In this document: positions 1-10,550 of the stretch, piece after piece
Position numbering within the stretch: the stretch's first letter is position 1
How the letters are laid out: each line of letters begins with the position of its first letter
NCBI RefSeq assembly: GCF_963678635.1
Contig: NC_087064.1
Span: 38,182,706-38,246,705, forward strand
Direction of reading: 5' to 3'
Length of the DNA stretch: 64,000 nt
Origin: Symsagittifera roscoffensis
Taxonomy: Eukaryota > Xenacoelomorpha > Acoela > Convolutidae
Program-made: the position numbers and the translations under genes
The notes under the pieces: model-generated
What the model was told of the DNA's origin: nothing
The model's input: the letters and a program-made list of their open reading frames with translations, nothing else
The model's database searches: none

Positions 1-381
1 TAGAATTAGTATTGGGCATTATGTTTTTGTTTAGTAGTGTTGATGTGTGATATCGACATCTTGTGTTATTATGTGATAGTTAATTGCTTGTGACCTGGAC
101 TACTTCAGTTGTGAGGGTGACAGCGTCCAATCATAGTACATTGACATAATTGGGGGTAGACAATCCACCTCAGTTCTGATTTTTAATTTAAAAACGAAAG
201 GAAAACTTCTATTGACTGCTTTCAAAAGATGTGAATGATGTTTTATCCCGGAGATAAAAAAAGCTTGTATAATGGTTCTAAGTTAAGACTTGTCTTTCAG
301 ATAGTGATTGATCAGTTATTCGTTTATTGATACTCAAAACTAAAAGAACTGAAATTGAAGAAAAGAATCGACACAAAAAAG
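1..381 (+). promoter_or_regulatory. 5' leader/LTR-like region of GC-rich retroelement, copy 1
   Basis: This is the non-coding stretch upstream of the first ORF of the element. It aligns by eye with the reverse strand of about 27254-27640, upstream of the second copy. Shared blocks include TGTTGATGTGTGATA, GGTGACAGCG, TTTTCAAAAGATGTGAAT and the GTTCTAAGT..GACTTGT stretch, in the same order and spacing. Conservation on both sides of the ORF start shows that the block belongs to the mobile element. No LTR end can be fixed because the window starts inside it. Confidence 0.6.
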
Positions 382-720
382 ATGAGTGATACGAATGACC
401 TTATTAATTTCATCTCAACGAGTCTAGGAACGGCTCTGTACGAGATATATCAACTCTTGTTGGATTGTAATTTTGGACTGGAAGATCCCGAGCTTACGAC
501 GTTCACCATTGCACTCCTTAACCAGAAGTAGTACTCTTGTTGGCTTCGGCGACTCCGGTACCGCCGAAAGAGGCCGAAGTAGGCTTAGGCGATGGCATCA
601 TGGAGAGATGTCTGGTCACCACTTGGCTCGTAAGTCAGGAATAGGCGAGCAGTGGGACTACAGGTTAGAGGAGATACCCCTACCTGTCCACTCGAAATCC
701 TAAGCGCAGCCTCTTCTTGG
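382..720 (+). pseudogene. ORF1 of GC-rich retroelement (gag-like position), copy 1, broken
   Basis: Starts at ATG 382 (MSDTNDLINF...) and matches the ORF starting at 27253 on the minus strand (MSGTNDLTDF...) almost residue for residue for about 47 codons. It then hits a stop near 526 and continues in another frame (GFGDSGTAERGRSRLRRW...) to about 700. The homologous second copy is open for 190 codons, so this copy is truncated by frame damage. Function is unknown: the N-terminal half is helical-looking and acidic, the rest basic and Arg-rich. First place before an enzymatic ORF suggests a structural role; that is inference from position only. Confidence 0.6.
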
Positions 721-992
721 GGCAAAGAGATCAAGTGAGGGCCGGGCCCTTCACACTCGGCGGATTCTCCGACAGCAGCTCCACCATCCAAGAAAGTCAT
801 GTTGAACGAGATGGAAATCGAATTTTTAGAAACTATCGAGAACCCGGACAAGTAGGAAGATTGGCAGTAGTTACACGCTACGTTGGAAAAGTATAAGGTG
901 AAAGCCCAGGAAGGAGACGCGTGGAAGAAGACACACAATGAGTTGTTGATCAATTTTAAAGAAAAGAAATCAAGCAACCGAAAAATTTATAC

Positions 993-2620
993 ATGGCGAG
1001 GTTGGGTCGAATGGCACCAGAAGTTTTAACGACAATGAACTCGGATGGGTCCAGGGACATGCAGTCCAGGACAACGCCAGAGGAGCTGGGCGTCCACAGG
1101 GAGCCCGTGGCACCTCCACAGGCCTAACAGCTTGTGGCGAGTTCCAGACGTACCATACCCCACCCTTCGGACACCTTGATCCTCAACTTCAAGAAACGTT
1201 TGAGTAGGTAGCCAGAGCAACGATGAATGAGTTTAACCGAACGAACGGACAGACGCTGGATAGAGTCGTCCCTTCTCAACGCACTGATCGCTCCTCAAGC
1301 AACTCAGAACAAGCATCACATGCAATTGTGCCAGCGGGTCCGACACGTGGCGAGAACACCTTGAGGTCGCGCGTAGTGGATATCAGGAAGAACCTCGCGG
1401 TTCTGAAATTCTTTGTGCAAGTGGCTGCGGAACACCCCCGAGCCTTTCTCACCACCAAGCGATTTATTCTGGGAGTGGTCACCGGATCATAGGGGACAGC
1501 TTGCTGAGGGACGTGAATGAGATCTTTGCGAGTTGCCAAACCACTGCTGTTTTCTTTTGTGGGAGCCTCCGTGGCCCATGTGATCAAAATGATGGAGTAC
1601 CAGAAAGAAGATCAGTTAGACACGCTGAAAATAATGATAGGCACTCAAGACATCTCTAGAGCTCCAGTTACCCCGGAGTGGGAACCTTCGTTGGTCTGCC
1701 TGTTGAACAAGTTAAAACAAAAATACAAACCGAGGCTCGTGGTATTGTGCACGGTCCCACAGAACGCGAAGGGCCGATTTCATGAACGGCAACGAGGCCC
1801 GATGGAATGAAATGATCCGTAACTTGGTCAGGAGCAATCCAGGTGAGTTGCAACTCATGGATCTGGATAACACGCTGCGTATGACCGAGCATCTTGCGCT
1901 CACCAGAGATGTTATCAATTTAAAACCCATTAACGAGCTAGAAGAGGAATTCAGGACCGCCGACTCCTTGGCTTGGATCAGTTCGACCGGCATAGGCAGA
2001 GTTGTCTTGGACCTTTGGCATCAGAAGCGAGTAATGTTTTCCCGCTGCTCCTAGCTCGGCTGTAAGAGGAAGGTTGGTGACAGCTCCCCCGCAAAGAAGG
2101 CAGCCATTGCAGAGCCGCTTTCGAAGAGCTAACGACCAGAATCCAACAAGCTCACAGCCCTCGACGAGTGCGTGTAACTTGCCCGCCAGAATTTCTGTTG
2201 CTGCGGGGAGCTCGTTAGCCAATCCTGCGCCTGTAGAGGGAGCTGATTCGACCGGCGTGTTGCTCTGGAATCGACCAGCTTCCAGTGCATTGGGACAGTA
2301 CAAGGCTGAAATGTTGTCGAAATTGAACATGAATACCTTGGCATGCCGATCAGATGCCGCGAGAATGATGAAAGGAAATGACCCCACGGTGTCAGGACTG
2401 TATCGGATATCCGGCGTGGATTGGCTGCTGGCGGAGCAAGATCAGTTCAGCTCTGCTACCACGCTCAGATTCGTGGACCCCCGATGGATTGCCTCAAGAC
2501 AATACCATGGGACCCGTGAACCGTAATCCCTGACGGACGTCCATTAGAGGGCCAGCGAATTGATACCACCCCTTCGAAAAGGCAAGTTCTTGGCAGAGAA
2601 CAAGCCCAAAGACAAACGCC
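993..2620 (+). pseudogene. SGNH/GDSL-hydrolase-like ORF of GC-rich retroelement, copy 1, broken
   Basis: Homologous to 24894-26610 on the minus strand. In order: a low-complexity N-terminal part, the block-I motif GDS with HRIIGDSLLRD context at 1483-1512, a GAS stretch near 1560, a GTQD block at 1640-1651 (family usually GxND), a beta-strand LVVLCTVPQNAKG, and LTRDVINL near 1906-1929 where the family has DxxH. So the nucleophile Ser is kept, but the Asn position reads Gln and the His reads Asn. A C-terminal unit with SGLYRISGVDWLLAEQ (2383-2440) matches copy 2 and ends in a Lys-rich tail at the N gap. Frames change at least four times. SGNH enzymes are esterases or lipases; this copy would be inactive. 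Confidence 0.6.
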
Positions 2621-2626
2621 ACAAGA

Positions 2627-2826
2627 NNNNNNNNNNNNNNNNNNNNNNNNNNNNNNNNNNNNNNNNNNNNNNNNNNNNNNNNNNNNNNNNNNNNNNNNNN
2701 NNNNNNNNNNNNNNNNNNNNNNNNNNNNNNNNNNNNNNNNNNNNNNNNNNNNNNNNNNNNNNNNNNNNNNNNNNNNNNNNNNNNNNNNNNNNNNNNNNNN
2801 NNNNNNNNNNNNNNNNNNNNNNNNNN
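2627..2826. other. Assembly gap (200 N)
   Basis: A run of exactly 200 N, so probably a gap of unknown true size. It falls where the first GC-rich retroelement copy stops and the AT-rich Polinton begins, so the junction and any left terminal repeat of the Polinton are hidden. Confidence 0.99.
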
Positions 2827-3811
2827 GGTAAAAGTTTACACTGAGAAAAATGTAGTATCATCGTTTTTTTTGTGTCTGATATTTTTTGTAAAATTACCTA
2901 CTCCATCGTTAATTCTTTCAATTGGGGGACTACAACATCCATATTCCATCATCACTCTCCAAATTCCATCAAAAGGTTAGTTGCTAAGAAGCTTTTTGTA
3001 AAAACATTAAGGATTTTAAATAGTTAAATTACAAAACTATTCAAACAATTACACTTACAAAGAAAAAATGCACTTTTACTTAAAATTACTGATAAAATTC
3101 AAAACATGCACATCATGAACCTTATTCAAATTCATCTGGAAGAATTTAAAAAGAAGAAATGCTGAATAAATTGCGCAAAGTCTACACAAATTATCAGTCT
3201 TTTGCAGCTTTCGAGGAACCATTCGTCGAAATTTTCTAGTCAAGTAGAGCTAAGTTGATATCTTTCTTCCCAAAGAATCAGCAAAGTAGTAGCTTTTATC
3301 CAGTCGAGCAATCATAATCCAGTGTTCTCCTCTATCATTGCTTGGGGTTGAGTTAATAATTGCAAAAGATTATTTTGTTAGTTGAGGTACTGTATCAGAA
3401 GGGTATGATCCCATGTACTTGAACCTGAGCTCTGAAATTCTTTCAATAATTTGCAAAATGAAAATTTATCCATCTTTGCAATTTCAGGCTGAATTACAGC
3501 TTTAAAAATTTGATAGTTTGATAGTGTACTTTAGGTTAAAAAAAAGAAAGAATAACGACGTACACATTTAGGAATTGAATCAACAAAGTCCCATACACAA
3601 GCCTTATGTAATGGGCAAAGTTTTTTGAACACTTTTTCGCAGTCTAGGTTGAAGAAGTGTCTCGGGTTTTCAACTAAACGGCATTTCTTCTCTTTTTTTC
3701 TGGATCTTTAGATCTGAAGAAAAAACAAAATAGATAGTACAGAGATAATAACAAAGAAAAGTCCCAAAAAAGTTACAATATTTTTATAGGAACCTGAAAA
3801 CTCAAAAAAAA
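2827..3811. other. Left terminal non-coding region of the Polinton
   Basis: About 1 kb of AT-rich sequence beyond the capsid gene with no convincing reading frame on either strand. I see no terminal inverted repeat and no match to the right terminal repeats at 18841-18930. Confidence 0.5.
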
Positions 3812-5127
3812 TTAAACATTTTTGGCGACTGTTCCGAATTTGTCAATTTGAATGTTTGATAATCTTTCTCCCAAGACTATCACTTCCGTTACTTGCTCCA
3901 AGGGAAATTGGAAAAATATTTCTAATCTCAAGCTTTCTCCACTAAATTCTGGATAATGCAACTGTTCAGCTGCATCCTGTAATGAAGTCAAATCGAAAAC
4001 TAGAACGTAGTGATTTTGAAAATCTTCCATTGGAAGAGCTGGAAAATCTTCGTTAAACTGCATTGCTTTCATTGTTGTAGCATAGGGACGACAAGGGTAA
4101 GTTGTATCTAATGAATTAATTGCTCTTGCGCCCCGAATAATTCTAAGCTCATTCAAATGAAATTGTTGATAATTGAAAGGATTTTCATGAAAAGATCCCG
4201 CAACAGCCGAATTTGTATTCATTGCAACAGCTATCATTTTGATTGGGGCATTATTGAAAACAATTTCCTGAATAAACTGGTTTTGACGAGTTGGAATGAA
4301 AAAGGTTCTTGCTAAAGTTTCCATGAAATTGTAATGAGCAGGTTCCCTTTCCAGATTCCATTGCAAATATTGATGACTAGGTTCAGCTACTAAAATTCTT
4401 CTTGTAAACAGTGAACAATCAACAATTTTCAGACTAACATTTGGATTATCAGACAGCATGTACAAATTAGGTCTAGCTCGGTTTAGTTTAATTCGAACTT
4501 TGGTTTTTGGCAGTAATAATTTTTCACAAGTAAACAAGTCAATGGCTGGCCTGCCATAAAGTGAAAAAATTATCCTTGATCCTAAAGAATTTGCTCTTTC
4601 AGTGAACGGATACATATGAAATGCTGCCGGATATTCTTCAAAAGTATACCCGTGACAAGAAAGTCTTTTTTGGTTAATCACTGCCGACGAATTGATTTCG
4701 TTCGATATTTGTGCTTTATGAGGATATAATCCATTGGCGTTGTAGACCATTGTATTATTAAAATAAACTTCACAATTGGAGAATAGAGAATGTAGTAGAT
4801 TGCTTACATAAGTTAAGTAAGTTTGTGGTTCCTCGTCTGAATCTTCCTCCGATTTTGCTTTATACTCTGCTTTTTCTATGTTCCAAACAATCTTCCTTTA
4901 ATTAATTGAAGCTTTAAACTGAGGTGGGTATCACGCATATCCAAATAAAAATTACGGTCTGTCTCAAATTCAAACTCAATGCTGCTTTCATCTAGAGAAG
5001 TACTGGGAAATACTTCTTGTGTGTAAGATGACATAATTGTTTCCAAAACTGGGAATTTATCAAAAATCTCCAAAAAAGAATTTGTAAACGTTTCGTACCG
5101 AAAATGTCTACTTTGATCTACACTCAA
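3812..5127 (-). pseudogene. Polinton major capsid protein (double jelly-roll), frameshifted
   Basis: About 438 codons on the minus strand. The N-terminal segment (5127-4876, YTQEVFPSTSLDESSIEFEF) and the C-terminal segment (4750-3812) match the capsid protein often annotated in animal genomes as F54H12.2-like. The codons between them are open in the C-terminal frame, so one indel near 4880-4895 splits the gene. The core has a run RIKLNRARPN and a C-terminal part rich in beta-strand pattern. No ATG is available at the N-terminus: the frame opens after a TGA three codons before a TTG at 5127, and the first in-frame ATG falls around codon 31. The product would build the icosahedral shell of a virion. 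Neighbours are the small basic ORF and the penton gene. Confidence 0.82.
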
Positions 5128-5136
5128 TTGACCTGG

Positions 5137-5511
5137 TCAAATTGTCTTTGCGAGAGCGAATGATTTTTGAACTATTTTTTCGAGAAATGGCTCTTCTTGT
5201 TCTACGCTTGGATTTCTTTTTTTCGCCTCCCAACTGTTTTCGAACTGTTTTTGTTCCAACATCTTTTGCAAATGTGTTGAGTTTTTTTCGTCCACTGACA
5301 ACTTCTCCAATGTCTGGAGCAGCAGTTCCAAATAAATCTGCTCCGTTTTTTTTGCAGCTGGGACTATATATTTTTTAATAAAGGGAATTGCAGTTCTCCC
5401 AAGAGTTTGTGCAAGAGCACCAGAACCTCTACCACATTGTCTTGCACGTCCACAAAAAATAGGAAAATTAGCTGAACTTTGAGCAATTATTTCGTATGAA
5501 GTATAAATCAA
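5137..5511 (-). CDS. Small basic capsid-linked Polinton protein (unassigned)
   Basis: A 124-codon frame between the capsid genes, opening with a TTG and preceded two codons earlier by a stop, so its true start is unclear. Early residues include a Gly/Arg patch (RARQCGRGSG), then an amphipathic hydrophobic stretch (GRTAIPFIKKYIVPAAKK), followed by a charged helical tail. Polintons often have a short protein of this kind next to the major capsid gene; its role is not established. Ends at TGA 5137, ten bases before the capsid frame. Intact as read, though the family-length start may be lost. Confidence 0.45.
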   Translation of the reverse strand: MIYTSYEIIAQSSANFPIFCGRARQCGRGSGALAQTLGRTAIPFIKKYIVPAAKKTEQIYLELLLQTLEKLSVDEKNSTHLQKMLEQKQFENSWEAKKRNPSVEQEEPFLEKIVQKSFALAKTI

Positions 5512-6350
5512 AAATTATTATCCCAAATCTTGCGAACTGAGAGAACAACTCGTATAATTCCTCCGGACACAAAAGGAATTTTTTCACCCGTAGTATACCT
5601 TAGTTCTTTTTTTATGATGTGGAAAGACTTTTTTTTATAATTTTTTATATTGTAGATTTGTGAAGGGTTCTTAATTCATGTACTGTCCTGTAGATATTTT
5701 GTCTCCAGTTTCTACTTTGGAAATGAGAGGAATACAATGCAGTACAGGAGTTTTTGTATCGCCTAGTATATTATATTCTATAATATCAATATAAATCATC
5801 AGGGAATTTATTCTTATAATGTCGTAAGAATACTGAGGATAATGTGGTTCTTTTCTTTTCATTATAACCCGTGCCTGATTTTGTTCTAAGTCACAACCAA
5901 AAATGAGACTCAAATCAGTACTTTGAATTATAATCACTGATTGATCCTCAGGTAAATGAATGGCAATTTTTTGTGTAACCTTATCTACTGATACACAATT
6001 TTCCGTTATTTTCATATTTTTGTGCGCCTATACGTTTTCGAACTTTGTCAATGATGGCTAAAACTATATCAACAATACTTGGATACAATCCAGGTTCAAT
6101 ATGCATCGGTTGAATCTTTCTTTTATCCTCAGGACTTTCTCGTCCATCTATGAAAGTAAACTTTCCCTCTATTACGTTTTGTTATAATGAAGGGTACGAT
6201 ATTTCTGAAATAGCAACTTACCATTCTCCTTTTAGATGTATTTGTTCCAGTAGAAAACCTGTAAAGGAACTAAGACTATTATTCGGATAATAATTGAAAG
6301 AAGCATTAGAAACTAGCTCAATAGTAAAAAAAATCCATGACAACTGATTG
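5508..6350 (-). pseudogene. Polinton minor capsid (penton) protein, broken
   Basis: Reading frames on the minus strand join into one minor capsid protein of about 270 codons. The order is an N-terminal part near 6340-6190 with two in-frame TAA codons, a middle part carrying EPGLYPSIVDIV around 6100, the part at 6015-5671 with YSYDIIRINSLMIYIDIIEY and STGQYM, and a C-terminal strand GEKIPFVSGGIIRVVL before TGA 5508. At least two stops, one early frameshift near 6010 and another near 5640 break it. This single-jelly-roll protein occupies the vertices in Polinton particles. The gene sits between integrase and the small basic ORF, the usual neighbourhood. Confidence 0.78.
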
Positions 6351-6381
6351 TTAGTAATTCAATTTAAAAAATGACTTACCT

Positions 6382-7300
6382 TTAATCTGAACATTTTCTC
6401 AGCTCTTTTTCATAAAATTTTCCCAGAATTTCTTCTTTTTCGAGATCTTTGATGATGTACGATGGAGGTTTTTTTGAGATATTGCCGAAATTTTAAAGAT
6501 TTCATCTGTAAACTGTGGCTTGTATCCTATTCGTAACGGAATATCATTTTTCGAAATTCTAACTCTATCACCAATTTTGAATTTTGGTTTAGTATTTTTC
6601 TTGAACGATTTATTATACAGTATTGATAAAAAGATCACTGTTTTTCACATGTCTGGGTGATTTTCCAATTGATCGATTTTTGCGACAGTCCAATGTAGAA
6701 ACAAATTGTTGCAATTTGGGGACAAATTTTTCACCATGATCTTCAATGTAACAATATATTATATGTTTTAAAGACTGCATTGCTCTCTCTGCAAATGCAG
6801 CTTTTGTTTGCCTCACTGTTGAGTAGACTTCAATATCTTTCTCCTTGCAAAGTTTTTTAAAAGTTCCCCATGTTCTGTTCCTATATCAACCCAAAGTTTT
6901 TCAGGAGTTTTTTTTCGACAAACCATTCTTCTGAAAGCTTGTAAAGTGTCTTTGGCATACTTCGTTTTCCTTGTTTGAACTCTGACAAATCTAGAGAAAA
7001 TATCTACAGCAACTAATAAATACTTGACTGCATTGTTTTGACTAGCTAACTTGTCTACAATAGCCAAGTACATACACCAGATTTTATTGATATGTTTAGA
7101 AAAAGCTTTGAAAACACCTGATTGGTGGACCAAATTTTGTATAAGATGTCTTGGTTTAGAAGAAATTTTAAACTTTCTTTTTTGATAAACCAATCGCTTT
7201 ACTCAAGTTTTGAAAAGAACCGTACGCAGCTCTGCCCCTAGAATACAATCTGTTTAGTCTTACCGCTTCAGATTTTGAAACGGATCCAGGTTTCTCTATC
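6382..7300 (-). pseudogene. Polinton integrase (rve family), frameshifted
   Basis: About 300 codons spread over several frames. The N-terminal region (7270-7190, VRLNRLYSRGRAAYG) is followed by the catalytic core at 7193-6640 and a C-terminal barrel (KPKFKIGDRVRIS, 6590-6550; ending at TAA 6382). In the core I see LAIVDKLA preceded by Tyr where this family normally has the first catalytic Asp (WCMYLA), the second Asp in LWVDIGTE, and Glu in FAERAMQSLK. Frame breaks lie near 7170, 6820, 6640 and in an A-run near 6470. The enzyme would insert the linear element into host DNA. It is inactive here by both frame damage and the Asp change. Confidence 0.8.
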
Positions 7301-7635
7301 TTTTGATTTGGCATTCTTGTTAGTAACAAATTTAGGAGGAAGTTGAGTTGCTTCCAAAATAGTTAGGTGAATATCTGGAAAATCGGTATTTTTTCGCTTT
7401 AGTGCACACAAAAAGTCTACAATAGATTCTTTTGTATCTCGATTATCTAATAAAATGTTGTCTGACTGCCTGAGTTTAATTCTGGGAGAATTCAAAATTA
7501 AATCAATAATGTGCTTATTGTCGCTCGTTTTCAACCTCGCATTTACAGCACTGTAAACAGAATCAAAATTTTCTTTCTAGCCTTCTCTTTTTCTTACTTT
7601 TGTTCCAGTTTTCGTTTTCTTGGAAGTGTACTTTG
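7268..7635 (-). pseudogene. Unassigned Polinton gene upstream of integrase
   Basis: A frame of about 120 codons with one in-frame TAG near 7578. The N-terminal part is Lys-rich (KKTKTGTKVRKREG); the rest (HIIDLILNSPRIKLRQSDNI...) is a compact, well-ordered sequence ending TWIRFKI at TGA 7268. The last codons overlap the start of the integrase reading frame, as in other tightly packed Polintons. I do not recognise a domain. Confidence 0.5.
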
Positions 7636-7733
7636 CTATTGATAAACTGAGTACGGAATTAAAACAAACTGTTCCATACTATGACAATCGTTTAATGACA
7701 AAAGGGGTGATGATAGATATCAATTGTAACCCT

Positions 7734-8596
7734 TTAGTTGAACTTAAAATAAGTCTTCTTTTGTGTGGAGGAGTTCTTTTTTGTGTTAGTTCTGAAATTA
7801 ATTTTCGTTATTTTACTTACTCGAAAATCTCCTCTAAATAAGTTTAATAAGCACTCGCTCAGAAACTGAATGAAATCTTTTGGACAATTGAGAACGAATT
7901 TTTTTCGAATTCTTAAGGGTATTTTTGGAAATATTGGGAGAATAAAGACGTATTGTAAACTCATCGTCCGAAAACTTTGTCTCTATTCCAGCTGGTAAGT
8001 AAAGTTTTGTTGGAACTGAGCCACTTTTAGAGCAATACCTAAGTGAATAAACTGTTTTTGGGATTAAATCAAAAAGTAAATGACCATAAGGAACGGACGT
8101 TGCATCTTGATACCATTCTTTCAATTGAGATCCTAGACCTAGTTGTTGACTTAATGCATTGATTTGTAAAACATCCCTCGGCGACTTGAACAAGACTATG
8201 TGTGTATTTTGTAACTCCGCATCTCTTCCTAATTTGCTTTGATGAAATAAATGTGTTTGATGTATATTGTATTCAGTCCCCTGTGTCTCCCAGCAGTGGC
8301 TTTTTTTACAAATTGTTTGGAGTTTGAAATTTCTTCACAAGAATCATCAAATATAAGCAAATACTTAGTTCCGTTATTGGGAAGATTTTCAATCAAGTCA
8401 AATTGGATAAATTTAAGATTTTGTCTCTGCATTTGACCATAAAGAGGTTGATAATGTTGATAAAAAAAATTTGGTCCTATGCTGGTTGAAAAGTACCATT
8501 TTTCAACCAATCAAAAATAAGATGAGATTTTCCAGATCCACTTGGTCCAACTAGGGAAATAAAAATTCGTTCATTGGTAGATATTATTTTGTTCAT
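7734..8596 (-). pseudogene. Polinton FtsK/HerA-type packaging ATPase, broken
   Basis: Begins at ATG 8596, which overlaps the stop of the membrane-protein gene (ATGA). A Walker A motif GPSGSGKS lies near 8558-8535, and a Walker B strand TKYLLIFDD with following Glu near 8370-8345. A Gln/Asn-rich recognition segment and the well-conserved C-terminal part (SPRDVLQINALSQQLGLG..., 8190-7840) follow. The gene ends in a Lys/Arg-rich tail at 7734. A stop after codon 29 and frame changes near 8510, 8240 and 7850 break it. In Polintons this motor is thought to pump DNA into capsids. Confidence 0.82.
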
Positions 8597-8855
8597 AGCT
8601 TTAGAGAAGGTACACTATAACCGACTGTACTTGATAAGATAGCTACCTAAACTGTTGTTTCTTCACATGTTGTGGATAACATATTTCGAACAACTGCACA
8701 TACTAGCATCAAAACTATAACAAAAAATTGGCACAAAGAACTAACAAAGATCTATTACATGTACGTCCAAACAATTTCCATGATTTTCGTTCATAATTTT
8801 CTTCATCAAAAACAAAATTTTCTAAATTTACGGGCTTGTCACATTGATCGACCAT
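8593..8855 (-). pseudogene. Small Polinton membrane protein, broken
   Basis: Starts at ATG 8855 (MVDQCDKPVNLENFVFDEE...). After about 30 acidic and polar residues comes a basic stretch KSWKLFGRTCNRSL, then a hydrophobic span (FFVIVLMLVCAVV) after a one-base frame change near 8725. An in-frame TAG follows near codon 70, and a second weakly hydrophobic segment runs to TGA 8593. It looks like a type-II single-pass protein of about 87 residues. The stop overlaps the ATPase start, so the two genes are a translationally close pair. Function unknown. Confidence 0.55.
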
Positions 8856-8933
8856 CTTAACTCTAAAAAGAAAAAGTTGACAATGAAATTTAATTAAAGT
8901 TTGAAAATGGTAGTACATTAAGATTATTATAAC

Positions 8934-9489
8934 TTACAATTTGTTAAAAAAACATCGAGTCCATGTTCCGTATGCAAATGCTTTTCTTTCTGCACAGTGA
9001 AGAGTTTTTGCATGACGAAATGGGTAGTTTCTACACCTCCAATCAAATTCTTCATCTTTGAATATCAAAAACTGAACTTTAGGGCAAGCGTAGTTATCCA
9101 AATTAATAATCTTTGTTTCCAACAATTCTTACAGAATCTTACTTTTTTCATAACCTTTTGCAAAAAATTCCGTTTGTATGGATTCTAGATTTTTCAATAT
9201 TTTTTCAAGTTCACTATATTTTTTGTAACCACTGCTCCAATTGATTCCATGAAGATGCTTTGTACACCAAGGAGATTAGGAGGTTGGTTTGAATTTTTTA
9301 GGAGGAAGAAAGGAATATCCTAAAGTTTGTCCATCCTTATAAACTCCTAATTCTTTCACTATATTGTTTTCAATACATTCAATACAAAACAACTAAACTC
9401 ATTCTGTTAACTGCTTTCTCTGGAGTTTTTTGGTTAAAATGATTAGCAATCAAACAATGCATATACTGATGAAGCAAATATTTTAACAT
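8934..9489 (-). pseudogene. Unassigned Polinton protein with FKDEEFDWRC motif, broken
   Basis: From ATG 9489 (MLKYLLHQYMHCLIANHFN) the coding pattern runs through three frames to a conserved-looking C-terminus (YACPKVQFLIFKDEEFDWRC, then HAKTLHCAERKAFAYGTWTR) ending at 8934. Stops near 9375 and 9130 and a shift near 9280 interrupt it. Total about 185 codons. The middle part is helical and charged; the C-terminal third has several Cys and aromatic residues and could be a small folded domain. I know no function for it. Confidence 0.5.
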
Positions 9490-9510
9490 CTAAACAGAAA
9501 AATAATCCAG

Positions 9511-10011
9511 TCACGTGACCAAGAAAGCATGAACTGGGGTGACTAGGTGTAACATAACAATACCATTTTTCGTAGTAGATTTCACAGATCCAGCAGAGTC
9601 ATGTAGAATTGCTGGTAGTCTAAAAATTTTGTAGTTTGCAAAAAAAGTATCCATACAGGAATTTTCGTATCCAATTAGTCCTCCAAAAGGAAGTTTTTGG
9701 TCCATTTTTTTTTTGAAATTATGTCCGGTTCCAAGTCAATACAGGTACAAAGAAATAAATTTTTTCTTTTTGTATTTGATGAGAAATCTTGCCTAATAAT
9801 CTCAAAAATTTTTAGAATTTCATTCAATTTCTGTACGTTCATTTTGTACAGTGCATTCGTCAATAATGATTCAAGATTTTTTGAAGATCTCTACATAACC
9901 TAGTGATGAAGGAAGCATATTGAGTAATTTATCAAATTCTTCTCTTTGTAGTTGTAAAGATTGATTATTTTTCTTTTGATTTCCATTTCTACGATATTCT
10001 ACAAGATCCAT
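9511..10011 (-). pseudogene. Unassigned Polinton protein, broken
   Basis: From ATG 10011 (MDLVEYRRNGNQKKNNQSLQ) through a helical segment LQREEFDKLLNMLPSSLGYV, a frame change near 9875, a central stretch with FLCTCIDLEPD, and a second change near 9705, to SVKSTTKNGIVMLHLV and the end at 9511. About 166 codons in all. No catalytic signature was recognised. It lies in the block of small minus-strand genes between the ATPase and the polymerase. Confidence 0.45.
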
Positions 10012-10049
10012 TTTTTGGTATCAGATCGGTATCCTATGTGAATGTTTCT

Positions 10050-10247
10050 TCAACCATTATGCAGAGTCCACTCAAAATGAGAGATTTGCAAGACTACGTC
10101 CAATTTCTGCATGTTTATTAAATTTTGTAATTCTAGAATTGTTAGTGAAATTTTTTGGGACTTTTCTTCAAGAACAATATAAAAAAGTCCCAATTTACTG
10201 TGAAGTTTTAAGATTAATTTTCTTGAAAAACCAATATTCCAACTCAT
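10050..10247 (-). CDS. Short beta-strand/helix protein, possibly PC4-like
   Basis: A 65-codon frame from ATG 10247 (MSWNIGFSRKLILKLHSK). Pattern: two or three beta strands (KLILKLHSKLGLFYIVLEE), the turn KISLTILELQNL and a terminal helix. The ISLT-x-x-E/Q-x-x-x-L turn is like the single-stranded-DNA-binding PC4/p15 fold, but the match is short and could be chance. The next gene upstream has a similar plan. If correct, the pair would bind single-stranded DNA during replication. Confidence 0.35.
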   Translation of the reverse strand: MSWNIGFSRKLILKLHSKLGLFYIVLEEKSQKISLTILELQNLINMQKLDVVLQISHFEWTLHNG

Positions 10248-10331
10248 ACTGGTCAACACCAATGCTAAATGAAAAATGATTTTAAGGATAAATAGTTAAA
10301 TTACAAGACAAAAAAACATAAAAAACACAAT

Positions 10332-10550
10332 TTATTGTACATTACAGTTCTCGAGCAAGATAAAATCTTCCAAAATTTGGGACAGTTCTTTGAATTCGCT
10401 CAAAGTATAATTGACATAGGCAACTTGTTTCATTGCTTCATTCTCTTTTGCGGTGAACAGTCGAATCTGAATGTAGGGAGGTTTGTTAAAACTGTACTTC
10501 TTGATCATGACACAAACTTGTCTTCTATTGTAAGTTCCTATGTCATACAC
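10332..10550 (-). CDS. Short protein with PC4-like strand/helix plan
   Basis: Frame of 72 codons on the minus strand with a GTG at 10550 and no ATG nearby. Contains YDIGTYNRRQVCVMIKKY, a strand PYIQIRLFTAKEN, and the helix YTLSEFKELSQILEDFIL. The order (two strands with basic residues, loop, strand, then a Ser/Thr-led helix) resembles PC4-type DNA-binding proteins. Its start overlaps the stop of the next gene (TAG at 10540-10538), so it may depend on upstream translation. Intact as read. Confidence 0.4.
   Translation of the reverse strand: MYDIGTYNRRQVCVMIKKYSFNKPPYIQIRLFTAKENEAMKQVAYVNYTLSEFKELSQILEDFILLENCNVQ

Noticed and set aside
9511-10011. Adenain-like Polinton protease
   Set aside because: No His/Asp-or-Glu/Cys pattern of that protease could be found in this or the other small genes.
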